64,000 nt of DNA from DASREM01 sp035652095. GTDB taxonomy: Bacteria > Acidobacteriota > Terriglobia > Terriglobales > Acidobacteriaceae. Positions 35,711-44,486 of the stretch are shown here, piece by piece. The notes beneath the pieces were generated by a model, which worked only from the letters and a program-made list of their open reading frames with translations, was not told the origin of the DNA and ran no database searches. The stretch spans positions 62,001 to 126,000 of the forward strand of contig DASREM010000028.1 in the NCBI GenBank assembly GCA_035652095.1, written 5' to 3'. The position numbers and the translations under genes were made by a program. The stretch's first letter is position 1. Each line of letters begins with the position of its first letter.

Positions 35711-36601
35711 ATGAAAACTCTCAATGCAACCAATCACCTGATGCAGTGGGTCGCGATGATCGTTGTGCTGGTCGCGACGGCTGCAGCCCAGACTGCGGAC
35801 AAGAAAACTCTGACCCTCAAAGGGGCTGAACTCGTAATTTCAGCCGCGAAAAACGAAGCGCAGAAACCGCAAGCTCCGGGAGGGGTCATCGCCGTAGTTG
35901 ATGATGGCGGAAATCTGATGGCGCTGGAGCGGCTGGATGGGACCTTCCCGGCGGGCGCCAATATTTCAATCGGAAAGGCTCGCACCGCCGTGATGTTTAA
36001 AAAGCCGACACGGTTCTTCGAGGAACTGATCAACTCCAGCGGCAAGGGGCGCACGGTGATGACGGCACTCGAAAACTTCACTCCCTTAATCGGGGGAATC
36101 CCCATCATGGTCAATGGGCAAATTGTCGGCGGCGTCGGGGTGAGCGGCGCAGCCACGGCCGATCAGGATGAGAAACTCGCGATTGCCGGCGCGAATGCAT
36201 TCGCAGGACCGAACTCCACTGAGTCCGCTGCTCCGATTTCGTATTTCGATAAGAGCAAGGTGGACGACGCATTTTCGAAAGGCGCAGTTCTGCTGGACGG
36301 CAGCGGAGGACGCAACTACATGGTCCACGCCAGCCGGCGGGAGAAGCCCGGTGAAGCTGAAATTCATTCCCAGGATACGGATGTGATTTATGTACTGGAC
36401 GGCAAAGCCACATTCGTAACCGGGGGTAAAGCGGTTGACACAAGATCAACCGCTCCCGACGAGTTGCGTGGAGCAAGCATTCGCAACGGACAGACCCGTC
36501 AAATCGCAAAAGGCGATGTCATCGTGGTGCCGAACGGTGTTCCTCACCAGTTCCTGGAAGTGACGAACCCGTTTCTTTATTACGTCGTAAAAGTCCGCTG
36601 A
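35711..36601 (+). CDS. Exported GlcG/HbpS-like domain fused to a cupin
   Basis: 296 aa from ATG 35711 (AAGGA 8 nt upstream). Signal peptide (MQWVAMIVVLVATAAAQ). Residues about 30-165 form a GlcG/HbpS (DUF336) domain: GVIAVVDDGGNLMALERLDG, ARTAVMFKKPT, GGIPIMVNGQIVGGVGVSG. Residues about 200-290 form a cupin: EIHSQDTDVIYVLDGKATFV, GDVIVVPNGVPHQFLEV. HbpS-type proteins bind heme and are linked to heme breakdown or redox sensing; cupins bind metal. The fusion of both in one exported chain is unusual. Not enough sequence evidence to name a substrate. Confidence 0.8.
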   Translation: MKTLNATNHLMQWVAMIVVLVATAAAQTADKKTLTLKGAELVISAAKNEAQKPQAPGGVIAVVDDGGNLMALERLDGTFPAGANISIGKARTAVMFKKPTRFFEELINSSGKGRTVMTALENFTPLIGGIPIMVNGQIVGGVGVSGAATADQDEKLAIAGANAFAGPNSTESAAPISYFDKSKVDDAFSKGAVLLDGSGGRNYMVHASRREKPGEAEIHSQDTDVIYVLDGKATFVTGGKAVDTRSTAPDELRGASIRNGQTRQIAKGDVIVVPNGVPHQFLEVTNPFLYYVVKVR

Positions 36602-36614
36602 ACGGAAAACAAAA

Positions 36615-38261
36615 ATGAAAACCCGATTTGAATTGCCGATTCTGCTGGCCACGTTTTGCCTCATGGTGCTCTGGTGCGCGGTTGGCGCCGGAGCACAGAG
36701 CGTGCAAGATCCGCCGGTCGGCCGTCCCGACGCGGTGATTGATCTGGCTTCACGCGAAGGAGTGCAGTTGGTCCGCGGGCAATGGCGCTACCACGATGTA
36801 AGAATTGTGGAGGCTGATTCGCGGGCCGTGGGACCAGACCTGAAACCGAGCGGCGATCCCATCAAGACTTACGACTACATGCCGCACGCGGGAGCGGCCG
36901 ACTTCGACGATTCGCAATGGGAGGCGATCGATGCGACGACGCTCGACCAGCGGCGCTCGACCTCCAGGCTGTGTTTGAACTGGTATCGCATCAACGTCAC
37001 AATTCCGGAGAAAATCGGGAACTTCGAAACCGGGGGTTCGACGGTGGCGTTCGAGATCGTGATTGACGATTATGCCGAAGTTTGGGTGAACGGGAAGTTG
37101 CCGCGAATCCTTGGCCAGCCGGGGGGAGCGGTGATCAAGGGGTTCAACGCCCCCAACCGGGTGATCATCACCAGAAATGCGCGCCCAGGGGAAAAAATTC
37201 AGCTGGCGATCTTCGGAATCAACGGACCGATTTCCTATAGTCCTGAAAACTTCATCTGGATAAAGTCGGCGACGCTCGACTTCTACAAGTCGCCGCGGGT
37301 GGCGATCAGCGAGAGTGCAGCCCAGGTTATCCGGAAAGACCCGGGGCTCGACGAGATCGTTTCCCAGAACGCAAAGATTGAGAAATTGGCGGGAGGTTTT
37401 CTATTTACCGAGGGGCCGGTATGGGTGCCGCGGACCGAGGACACGGATGGCTTCCTCCTGTTCAGCGACCCCAATAACAATGTTATCTATCGCTGGACGC
37501 AGGACGGTCAGTTGTCGATTTTCATGACCAAAAGCGGGTACCGGGGCATGGATATCGGCGAATACGGCCAACCTGGATCAAACGGGCTGACGCTCGACAA
37601 GCAAGGCAGGCTCACCATCAACCAGCATGGCAACCGGCGCGTGGTGAGGATGGAAAAGAACGGACAACTTACAGTACTGGCCGACTCCTATATGGGCAAG
37701 CGGCTGAATAGTCCGAACGATCTCGTCTATAAGTCTGACGGCGCCTTGTATTTCACCGATCCGCCATTCGGCCTGCCGAAATTCTTTGATGATCGCCGCA
37801 AGGAACTGCCATACAGCGGTGTGTTTCGTGTTTCGCCGGACGGTAAGCAGGTGACGTTGCTGAGCACGGACCTGAAAGGGCCAAATGGCCTCGCCTTCTC
37901 TCCGGACGAGAAATACCTTTACGTCGACAATTGGGATGAACACAAGAAAGTCGTTATGCGGTATGAGGTCCAAGCTGATGGCAGGTTGTCGAACGGAAAG
38001 GTGTTTTTCGACATGACTTCGGCGCAGGGAGAGGATGCTCTCGACGGCATGAAGGTCGACCAGAAAGGCAATCTCTACGTCTCAGGCCCCGGCGGACTTT
38101 GGATCATCTCACCGGAAGGCAAGCACCTGGGCACAATTCTTGGTCCTGAGCACCCACACAATTTCGCATGGGGCGACGATGATGGAAAGACACTCTATCT
38201 TTGCGCCAAAACCGGTCTATACCGTATCCGATTAAACATTCGAGGAGTTCGTCCTGAATAA
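36615..38261 (+). CDS. Exported SMP-30/gluconolactonase-like protein with N-terminal beta domain
   Basis: 548 aa. Signal peptide (LPILLATFCLMVLWCAVGAGAQ). Residues about 60-220 look like a galactose-binding jelly roll (ADFDDSQWEAID, VAFEIVIDDYAEVWVNGK). Residues about 255-545 form a six-bladed SMP-30/LRE propeller: FTEGPVWVP with the metal-binding Glu, SNGLTLDKQGRL, LNSPNDLVYKSDGALYFTD, GPNGLAFSPDEKYLYV, DGMKVDQKGNLY. Such enzymes hydrolyse lactones with a divalent metal. It lies 13 nt after the GlcG-cupin gene and ends the cluster before a terminator. Confidence 0.85.
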   Translation: MKTRFELPILLATFCLMVLWCAVGAGAQSVQDPPVGRPDAVIDLASREGVQLVRGQWRYHDVRIVEADSRAVGPDLKPSGDPIKTYDYMPHAGAADFDDSQWEAIDATTLDQRRSTSRLCLNWYRINVTIPEKIGNFETGGSTVAFEIVIDDYAEVWVNGKLPRILGQPGGAVIKGFNAPNRVIITRNARPGEKIQLAIFGINGPISYSPENFIWIKSATLDFYKSPRVAISESAAQVIRKDPGLDEIVSQNAKIEKLAGGFLFTEGPVWVPRTEDTDGFLLFSDPNNNVIYRWTQDGQLSIFMTKSGYRGMDIGEYGQPGSNGLTLDKQGRLTINQHGNRRVVRMEKNGQLTVLADSYMGKRLNSPNDLVYKSDGALYFTDPPFGLPKFFDDRRKELPYSGVFRVSPDGKQVTLLSTDLKGPNGLAFSPDEKYLYVDNWDEHKKVVMRYEVQADGRLSNGKVFFDMTSAQGEDALDGMKVDQKGNLYVSGPGGLWIISPEGKHLGTILGPEHPHNFAWGDDDGKTLYLCAKTGLYRIRLNIRGVRPE

Positions 38262-38394
38262 TGCTGATTTTCAGGGGCTGGGGTTTTTTCGAAGGCGGGC
38301 ACGTTGGCCATTACATCACTGGATTGAGTCTACTTCGCTGTCAGCCTCGTAGTGTTAAGAAGCATCGACCAGCACTCCCCACCCGGTCACAAAA

Positions 38395-38422
38395 AAAGAG
38401 CCGCTCGAGTGAGCGGCTCTTT
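38395..38422. terminator. Bidirectional terminator between SMP-30-like and FecR-like genes
   Basis: A 12-bp perfect stem, AAAGAGCCGCTC (38395-38406)/GAGCGGCTCTTT (38411-38422), with a GAGT loop and A/T runs on both sides, between convergent genes. The 133 bases before it hold nothing else I recognise. Confidence 0.85.
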
Positions 38423-38431
38423 CCCGCTTGA

Positions 38432-40729
38432 TTATCGCGAGTGCGGATGACCTCCATCACCGCTCGGTCCCGAGTTGTGGGGCGCTGGGCCTGGCGCTGG
38501 CGCGCTGCGCGGAGCCGATGGTGCAGGGGCGCTATGGCTGGGCGCGGGAGCGCTCATCCTTGGTGCTTCCGAGCGAGGCGACTCAGACCGAGGCGCTGCA
38601 GGCTCGCTGCGCATTATCGGGGCCGGAGAGCTTGGTCCACGATAGACGTCCGATCCGCTGCTTCTTGGAGCGGCAATGGGTGCCGATGGACGCGGCACGT
38701 CATGGCTGCCAGGCTGTGCCGAGGAGCCATCACTGGCAGGTCCGCGATAGATGTGCTCATCGGGGCCAGTGCTCTTTGGACCAGCGACCGGACCGGATGG
38801 GCGCGGCACATTGTGGTTGCGGGACTCCGCCGGAGGCTGTGAAACGCCTTCGGTTGCAGGGCCGCGACTGACGTGCTCGTCCGGCCCGATACCCTTCGGC
38901 GGCGTTGGTGGACGTGGCACGTTGTGATCACGAACGTTGTTGTCGGGGACGTTTGGTCTCGCCGGGCGGTCACCGGTCGCCGTGGTTGACGGCGGCTGTG
39001 GTACTTGGCGAACTGCCGGCAACGTGTCTCGATGTTGTGGTGCAGCCTCCGGTGTATGCGGAGTTGGAGGCTTGGGAACGTTTCGGCCAACGGATGGCTG
39101 AACCACTCGAGCTTCAGAAGCACTCGAGGCCGGCGGTTGTGCAACGCGAGGCGCTGGGCTTGGCGTCCGCAGGTTGTCGGATGCTTGCGGCGGACGAGGC
39201 ACGCGCCGGACAGGGCTTGTTAACGGCTCGTTCTCGGCCACGCGAGTCGGTTGCGGGCGGTCCACCCGGTTATCCAAAGGACCATTGCTGAAACGTTCGC
39301 GGGCCGGTGCGACCGGAGGCGCGATCTTCGCCACCACGGGCCGCGTGACAATGTGGTCCGCAGGCCGAGGCGCAGGTTGTGGCGAGTTGTATCCCAGGCG
39401 TGCTTCGCGTGCAGGCGCGACCTGAACGTCGCCGGCCAGGGAAGCCCGGCCCCAATCCTTCACGTCGCGATGCGAGACCGGAATTCTGGCCTGCGCCACC
39501 GGCCTGGAATGCTCCACCACGTCCCGTGGAACTGCGGTGACGGCTCCCGGCGCCTTTACGTTGGCATACTGCCAGGGACGTCCGGGGTGACGGTGGTGAT
39601 CCACATCGTTGTAATAGTTATTGGTCACATACGTGATGTTAGTGATGCGCGTATTGGTGACGTTTACGTTCTGGAAGTAACGGCGACTGCCCCTGTACCA
39701 GGGGATATAGGGTTCGCCGTAACCGAGCGGGCACCATCCATAGCCGCCTCCGAACGAGAGGCCGACTGCGAAGTGATCACCGCCAAACCACGCCACCAGG
39801 GCAGGAGCGTATACCGGACGCACATACACAGGTCCGGGTACCCAGGCCCAGTAGCCAACGTAGACCCAGCGTCCGTAGTGATATGGTGCGAAGCCCCAGG
39901 CCGCATCATCCACCCAGGTCCAGCCCCAGGGGCTGATCCAGGCCCAGTGCCCGTAGCGATAAGGAGCCCAACCATAGCTTACGTGAGCGGGCACCCACAC
40001 CGGGCCGTAGGCCGGAACCGTTTGCCATGCGCCGTAGTCATCGAGGTCTTCGTAGCCGATGACTCCGGGAGCGACATATTGCGCGCTCACCGCACCATCC
40101 TGGCGGCGATCACGCACGAGGCACCAGTCGTCGAAGCCGTCGTACTGGGGCGCGCGGTAGATCTCGTGGGCGAGGGAAGTCCCGTTGGTGAAACGGGCGC
40201 GTTCATGGGATCGTACGCGAACCGCCGGGCCATCGCCGGTGGCGTCTCCTTCACCCTTCCACACCGTGACCAGCGTGACTTCACCACTGGGGCCCACGTC
40301 GAAGCGATAGCGACCCGACTTCTGAACGGTGAAGGCGATGTTCGGAGTATCCACTTCGTAAATCTCGCCGCGATAGAGCTTCCGCACGCGCAGGTTGAGA
40401 ACACCCTGGTGCAATTGCACCTGCACGGTGTTATCGCTGACGTTGGTCAAGGAGACGCTGGTCTCGCCGTCGAGGCGAAGCACGCCAGTCCCGACATTCA
40501 GTTCGGCGCGAGAATCCTTGTCGGTCCAGAGATTGTCGGAAGTGGTCAGCGGACGATTCAGGTTGGCCGCAACCCAGTCCTCGGCGCCGCGAGGCTGAAC
40601 CGAAACTGAACCAGTCATGTATTGGAGACGGGCCACGCGGCCCGGCGGATCGTCTTCTGCCGCGGCCAAAGTGGCCGCAAAAAGTACTGCTAAAACTGCC
40701 CCAAACCATACGCGCCTGAGAAGCTTCAT
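38432..40729 (-). CDS. Exported FecR-domain protein with W/Y-rich middle and Pro-rich repeat tail
   Basis: 764 aa from ATG 40729 (AAGGAGG 6 nt upstream); the frame opens at 40834. Signal peptide (FGAVLAVLFAATLAAAEDD), then a FecR/DUF6600-like region: RLQYMTGSVSVQPRGAEDW, TDKDSRAELNVGTGVLRLDG. Residues about 240-370 are packed with WxP, GYW, YGxW motifs (for example WAWISPWGWTWVDD). The last 350 residues are Pro/Arg/Ser-rich and disordered, with imperfect units such as GPDEHVSRGPA, GPDEHIYRGPA and xxHDVPRPS. Probably an envelope-exposed structural protein; no known enzyme motif. Confidence 0.8.
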   Translation of the reverse strand: MKLLRRVWFGAVLAVLFAATLAAAEDDPPGRVARLQYMTGSVSVQPRGAEDWVAANLNRPLTTSDNLWTDKDSRAELNVGTGVLRLDGETSVSLTNVSDNTVQVQLHQGVLNLRVRKLYRGEIYEVDTPNIAFTVQKSGRYRFDVGPSGEVTLVTVWKGEGDATGDGPAVRVRSHERARFTNGTSLAHEIYRAPQYDGFDDWCLVRDRRQDGAVSAQYVAPGVIGYEDLDDYGAWQTVPAYGPVWVPAHVSYGWAPYRYGHWAWISPWGWTWVDDAAWGFAPYHYGRWVYVGYWAWVPGPVYVRPVYAPALVAWFGGDHFAVGLSFGGGYGWCPLGYGEPYIPWYRGSRRYFQNVNVTNTRITNITYVTNNYYNDVDHHRHPGRPWQYANVKAPGAVTAVPRDVVEHSRPVAQARIPVSHRDVKDWGRASLAGDVQVAPAREARLGYNSPQPAPRPADHIVTRPVVAKIAPPVAPARERFSNGPLDNRVDRPQPTRVAENEPLTSPVRRVPRPPQASDNLRTPSPAPRVAQPPASSASEARVVQPSVGRNVPKPPTPHTPEAAPQHRDTLPAVRQVPQPPSTTATGDRPARPNVPDNNVRDHNVPRPPTPPKGIGPDEHVSRGPATEGVSQPPAESRNHNVPRPSGPVAGPKSTGPDEHIYRGPASDGSSAQPGSHDVPRPSAPIAAPRSSGSDVYRGPSSPAPIMRSEPAAPRSESPRSEAPRMSAPAPSHSAPAPSAPRSAPAPGPAPHNSGPSGDGGHPHSR

Positions 40730-40943
40730 GGCGTGCCTCCTTCTAGAGACTGCCTGCAACCGCTCCGGGTCCCGACGTCTGAGGGACGGCGCTGTGACCC
40801 AATCACCTGTCCCTTTAGATGCGGGGACATTCACTACTCACCCCTAAAAACCCGGGATTTTGGCTGAAGTTGTGATCGACAGGGTACTTTGGATGAAGAG
40901 ACTGGGTACTAGAGTTCCGAAACGGACTGGCATCCCAGCCAAC

Positions 40944-41549
40944 TTATTTCAGGTGGGGCAACAACTCCTTGAAGGCCGGAACCCCTGAAGAACGAAGGAG
41001 TTCATACATCATCATTTCGGCGGAGGAGATGATGGCGCCGGCGGCACGCATCCTGTCCAGTCCGATCTTCCAGTTCCACTCGGTGCGGGAACTGACGGCA
41101 TCGGATGCGACATGGACGAGGTATCCGTCCCGCAAGGCGCCGAGGGCGGTTTGGGTGACGCAGATATGGCTCTCCATGCCGCAGAGCAGGAGGGTTGTAC
41201 GATTCCCGGGAAGGCGTTTGAGCAGGGAACAGAAAGCGTCGCTGCCGAAGCACGAGAACATGTGCTTGTCGGTGGGCTGATGGCCGGGCAACAGGGAAGC
41301 GATCTCCGGAACCGTATTTCCAAGACCTTTGGAATACTGGGTAGAGACCAGCGCCGGAATTTTCAGGATGCCGGCAAGACGGATCAGCAGTTGTGAATTC
41401 TTGAGCAAGCGCTCTTTTTCAAAGATGGGGGGAAGCAGCTTTTCCTGGATGTCAATGACGACCAGAGCGCACTGGTCGGCCTCGAGCGGCCGTCGAGCCA
41501 TTTCGGCATAATCCGTGATTGAGGAAGCGCTACCCAGAAGAGTGGCCAT
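40944..41549 (-). CDS. Isochorismatase-family cysteine hydrolase
   Basis: 201 aa, AGGAG 6 nt before the ATG. Family features: ALVVIDIQEKLLP with D33, STQYSKGLG, GNRTTLLLCGMESHICV with the catalytic Cys, and ASDAVSSR. The D-K-C triad looks intact. Members cleave isochorismate, nicotinamide or other amides; the substrate is unknown here. Stands alone between the FecR-like gene and tRNA-Gln. Confidence 0.88.
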   Translation of the reverse strand: MATLLGSASSITDYAEMARRPLEADQCALVVIDIQEKLLPPIFEKERLLKNSQLLIRLAGILKIPALVSTQYSKGLGNTVPEIASLLPGHQPTDKHMFSCFGSDAFCSLLKRLPGNRTTLLLCGMESHICVTQTALGALRDGYLVHVASDAVSSRTEWNWKIGLDRMRAAGAIISSAEMMMYELLRSSGVPAFKELLPHLK

Positions 41550-41670
41550 AGAGACTCCTGTGAAAAGAAGATTCTATCGCGGAAGCGCAGGCGGCGCGGC
41601 GCGTTGTTGACCGAAGGGAGCAGGCCCAATAGAATCGTGAAGAAGCCAGCGATTTTCTTCGGCTCATTGC

Positions 41671-41744
41671 TGCCCCCTCGTTCAACGGCAGGACAGCTGA
41701 CTCTGGATCAGCATATCGGGGTTCGAATCCCTGGGGGGCAGCCA
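41671..41744 (+). tRNA. tRNA-Gln (anticodon CTG)
   Basis: 74 nt with encoded CCA. Acceptor stem TGCCCCC/GGGGGCA; D arm with TTCAACGGCAGGAC; anticodon stem GCTGA/TCAGC around CTCTGGA gives CTG; T loop GTTCGAATC. The U1-A72 pair is typical of tRNA-Gln. Confidence 0.95.
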
Positions 41745-41766
41745 AAACACTTCCATGAAATCTGAA

Positions 41767-42606
41767 TTAGCTTCGGGAGGCGAGCGCCACGTCTGCGCCG
41801 GTATTTTTCTGAACGGACCCCTGGTCTAGCTTGCCCTCACGAAACGCGCGCAGGTAGGCCCGGCAGCGCTCGTCACGGCCCAGCAAGGCTTCTGCGGCCA
41901 AAAGATTCATCATCAACTGCGGATCGCAGGGATCTACGATTGCAGTATCAAGGCCGTGCGCCATCAGGAGCAGGAGGAAAGACTGGTTCAGCAGTTTGCG
42001 CAGCGGCATGCCAAAAGAAACATTGCTGACTCCGGCACTCAGGTGGACACCAGGATAAGCGGCGGCGATCTGGCTGATCGCGTCCATCAGTTTCTCGCCT
42101 TGCGGTCCCGTGGCGATGGGCAGGACACAGGCGTCCACATAGATATCGTCGAGCACGAACCCCTCTGAGATTAATCGTTCGATGAGCGTGCTGGCGACGG
42201 CGACTCGATCGACCACGTCGGTAGGAACACCTCCCTCGGAGGTGCAAAGCGCAATCACTTTGGGGCGATAGTCCAGCAGCCTGGGCAACATGGCCCAGCG
42301 AGCCGGCTCGTCATTGATTGAATTGATCATGGGCGTCCGGCGGCACAGGGGAAGCGCCTGAATGATGGCATTCGGGTTGGCACTGTCGAGGCACAAAGGG
42401 ACGTCGGCAACCTCCTGCACGATACTTGTGAGCCAAGCCAGAACCTCGACCTCCTGGCCCGGGAGGTCGCCGTTGACATCGAGCATGTGTGCGCCAGCGT
42501 CAACCTGTTTGCGCGCGAGGTCCTGGATGAAGCGCGTGTCTCGTTTTGCCGCCGCTTCGCCAACCTTCAGGCGCGTGCAATTGATAAGCTCGCCGATGAT
42601 CAGCAT
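41767..42606 (-). CDS. Methyltetrahydrofolate:corrinoid methyltransferase-like (AcsE/MetH pterin-binding family)
   Basis: 279 aa TIM barrel of the pterin-binding family: IIGELINCTRLKVGEA, MLDVNGDLPGQEVEVLAW (the D-V-N segment that binds the pterin), VPLCLDSANPNAI, INSINDE, GVSNVSFGMPLRKLLNQSFL. It fits AcsE/CmuA/MetH-type methyl-H4folate methyltransferases, which move the methyl group to a corrinoid protein. No corrinoid protein or ACS/CODH gene is in this window. The ATG overlaps the end of the metFV gene by 7 nt, so the two work as a pair. Confidence 0.85.
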   Translation of the reverse strand: MLIIGELINCTRLKVGEAAAKRDTRFIQDLARKQVDAGAHMLDVNGDLPGQEVEVLAWLTSIVQEVADVPLCLDSANPNAIIQALPLCRRTPMINSINDEPARWAMLPRLLDYRPKVIALCTSEGGVPTDVVDRVAVASTLIERLISEGFVLDDIYVDACVLPIATGPQGEKLMDAISQIAAAYPGVHLSAGVSNVSFGMPLRKLLNQSFLLLLMAHGLDTAIVDPCDPQLMMNLLAAEALLGRDERCRAYLRAFREGKLDQGSVQKNTGADVALASRS

Positions 42607-44153
42607 GGCTTTGTGTCCTTTCGCAGGTCAATTCTTTTTGCCAGGTTATCCAGCCCGGCGAAGCGGTTCAGCAAGGCGTTAGTGCGGTCCAGTTTCCAAT
42701 CGCGAGGAGGGACCAGGATCTGCGTGAACCTTCCGGGGTCATTACCAAGGGCGCGGCTGCCGAGATAGATCTGGTTCCATATGCAGGGCTGGTCCGGGCG
42801 CGCCTCACAGTTTCCGTCTGTTCGCGATCCTCCACAGGGACCGTTTCGCAGTTCCTTGTAGCAGCGGCTCATGGAGCAACCGGCATAGCTGAGATAGTCT
42901 TGTAGGCAGTCTCCACAATTTGCGCAACCGAAAGCTGCTTTGCGGAAAAGAATTGAAGGAGCAAGCAGCGTGCGATACAGGCGGCTGCCGGCGCGTTGTT
43001 GCAATTGTCCGGAAAAGACTCTCGCCCCCAATGAGCCAGGCTGGATGAAGTGCCGGTGAACGCTTTCGGCGACTCGCTGCACCAGGGAAGGGCGAGACTG
43101 CGCCCGCGTGATCTGGTAGTCGGCAGTTCCGTCGCTCAGGCCGTCCCCAGCCTCGGGAAAGAGACAGAACTCGTTTTGCCAAGCGAACAACAGTTCATCA
43201 ATGCGCGCGCGCCAATTGCTGCCGATTGCTGCCGCGCGTTCCAGGATGAAAAGGAAGTCGCCATGCGTAAGGCCAAATCCGCCGATGTGAGCGCCGGCAA
43301 ATCCGAGGTCCTTGACGGCAGCCAACATCAACGCTGCACGTTCTAACCGCTGCGGTTTCTTCTCGCCTTCCAGGCGCCTGATGAATTCGTCGCTTATGAC
43401 ACATCCAGCGATCTCGCCCGACTGCATCAAGCGCGCGATGCGGGCGGTCGGTACGTAGACATTGGCCAGGACCGGGACGTGGGCAATGCCTTCTCGCGCC
43501 ATGAATTGCTTCAGCTCGTGAAGTTTGCGCAGGTTGAATCCCAGTTGAGTGATGATGAACTGCGCACCCGCTGCGGCCTTCAATTGCAATTTGTAGAACT
43601 GCATCAAGAGATCCGGTTCGCGGACCTTGTAGGGATTGACCACAGCGCCGGGAAAAAAATCGAAGGGAGTCGTGCGCTCCGTCCTTGGTCCCACGTCATA
43701 GACGATCCCGCCACGCATGGCAGCGAGCAGGCTGAGAATGAGCACGGAATCAAGGTCGTGAACCGGCTTTGCTGATCCTGCGAATCCAACCTTTTGGGCA
43801 TCGCCGGTGAGCGCAAGAAGGTTTTCTACTCCGATCCGGGCGAGGGCATGAAGGCGCGCCTCGAGAAAGGAACGGTTACCGTCTTTGCCGCTCACGTGGA
43901 CGATGGGGGTGAGATTGTGCTCGCGCACAAACGATGCGAACGCCTCGGGCGGGAGCGCGGGGTTACCTCCGGGAAGGTCGGTCAGACTGATGACCTTGAT
44001 TCCGCCGGCATGCTGCGATGCATCGCGTACAAACTCCTCCGCTTCCGTCGCAGTATGGTCGCGACCGAGCACGAGTTCCGCCGTGCACACGAACTCACGG
44101 TTGCACAGGGCTGAGCGCAACGGGTTCGAGCGGGGATCGGTGCCCGATTGCAT
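42600..44153 (-). CDS. metF: MetF-MetV fusion: methylenetetrahydrofolate reductase with Cys-rich C-terminal domain
   Basis: 517 aa from ATG 44153 (an upstream TTG at 44162 is possible). Residues about 20-305 form the MetF barrel (CTAELVLGRDH, ISLTDLPGGNPAL, ALTGDAQKVG, QLGFNLRKLHELKQFM, ANVYVPTARIARLMQSGEI). Residues about 400-517 match MetV, with a cysteine cluster beginning at C410 (FGCANCGDCLQDYLSYAGC, CYKELRNGPCGG). In acetogens MetV is a separate zinc-containing partner of MetF; here it is fused. It should reduce methylene-H4folate to methyl-H4folate, supplying the downstream methyltransferase. A CRP/FNR-like palindrome lies 67 nt upstream. Confidence 0.85.
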   Translation of the reverse strand: MQSGTDPRSNPLRSALCNREFVCTAELVLGRDHTATEAEEFVRDASQHAGGIKVISLTDLPGGNPALPPEAFASFVREHNLTPIVHVSGKDGNRSFLEARLHALARIGVENLLALTGDAQKVGFAGSAKPVHDLDSVLILSLLAAMRGGIVYDVGPRTERTTPFDFFPGAVVNPYKVREPDLLMQFYKLQLKAAAGAQFIITQLGFNLRKLHELKQFMAREGIAHVPVLANVYVPTARIARLMQSGEIAGCVISDEFIRRLEGEKKPQRLERAALMLAAVKDLGFAGAHIGGFGLTHGDFLFILERAAAIGSNWRARIDELLFAWQNEFCLFPEAGDGLSDGTADYQITRAQSRPSLVQRVAESVHRHFIQPGSLGARVFSGQLQQRAGSRLYRTLLAPSILFRKAAFGCANCGDCLQDYLSYAGCSMSRCYKELRNGPCGGSRTDGNCEARPDQPCIWNQIYLGSRALGNDPGRFTQILVPPRDWKLDRTNALLNRFAGLDNLAKRIDLRKDTKPC

Positions 44154-44219
44154 GGCCGCCAACGCCGGACTGCGAATCGCTTGCGCTCCCTATTTCAACA
44201 GAGGTACTCACTGCGGACA

Positions 44220-44233
44220 GTGATGTGTATCAC
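44220..44233. promoter_or_regulatory. CRP/FNR-family operator upstream of metFV
   Basis: GTGATGTGTATCAC: half-sites GTGA and TCAC separated by 6 nt, almost the same core as the site at 28417-28434. If the weak -10 TGAAAT at 44192-44197 is used, the centre lies about 40 nt before the start, a class II distance. Confidence 0.5.
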
Positions 44234-44486
44234 CGAGGGCGGTGCAGGGTGGATGATGAGAGGGTGCTGGACTTCAGAGCAGCGTGGGACGGCGGTTCTT
44301 GTCTGGAGCAGATACACCGGGACTGAGTTGTTTAGGAGTTCGCACGTGTCCTGGTGTAGATTCGAGGCCTTCCATTCGGGGTACGGTCGCCACGGGTCGG
44401 CATGCACACCGTGACCGCGGAATACCCCGGGATGGCAGCTTCAACCCGAACCGAGGGAAGTTAATACAGAGTGTAAAGCCCTAGGT
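44234..44486. other. Intergenic stretch without recognised gene
   Basis: About 250 bases between the metFV promoter and the rhodanese gene (333 bases without a gene in all). Short open frames lack start signals and resemblance to anything; no terminator or RNA is evident. Confidence 0.5.

Noticed and set aside
39251..40609. 452-codon open frame antisense to the FecR-like gene
   Set aside because: The minus-strand frame has a signal peptide, a strong Shine-Dalgarno and a FecR domain; the plus-strand frame has none.
41530..41745. 71-codon frame over tRNA-Gln on the minus strand
   Set aside because: The start (MAAPQGFEPRYADPES) is the typical translation of a tRNA complement.
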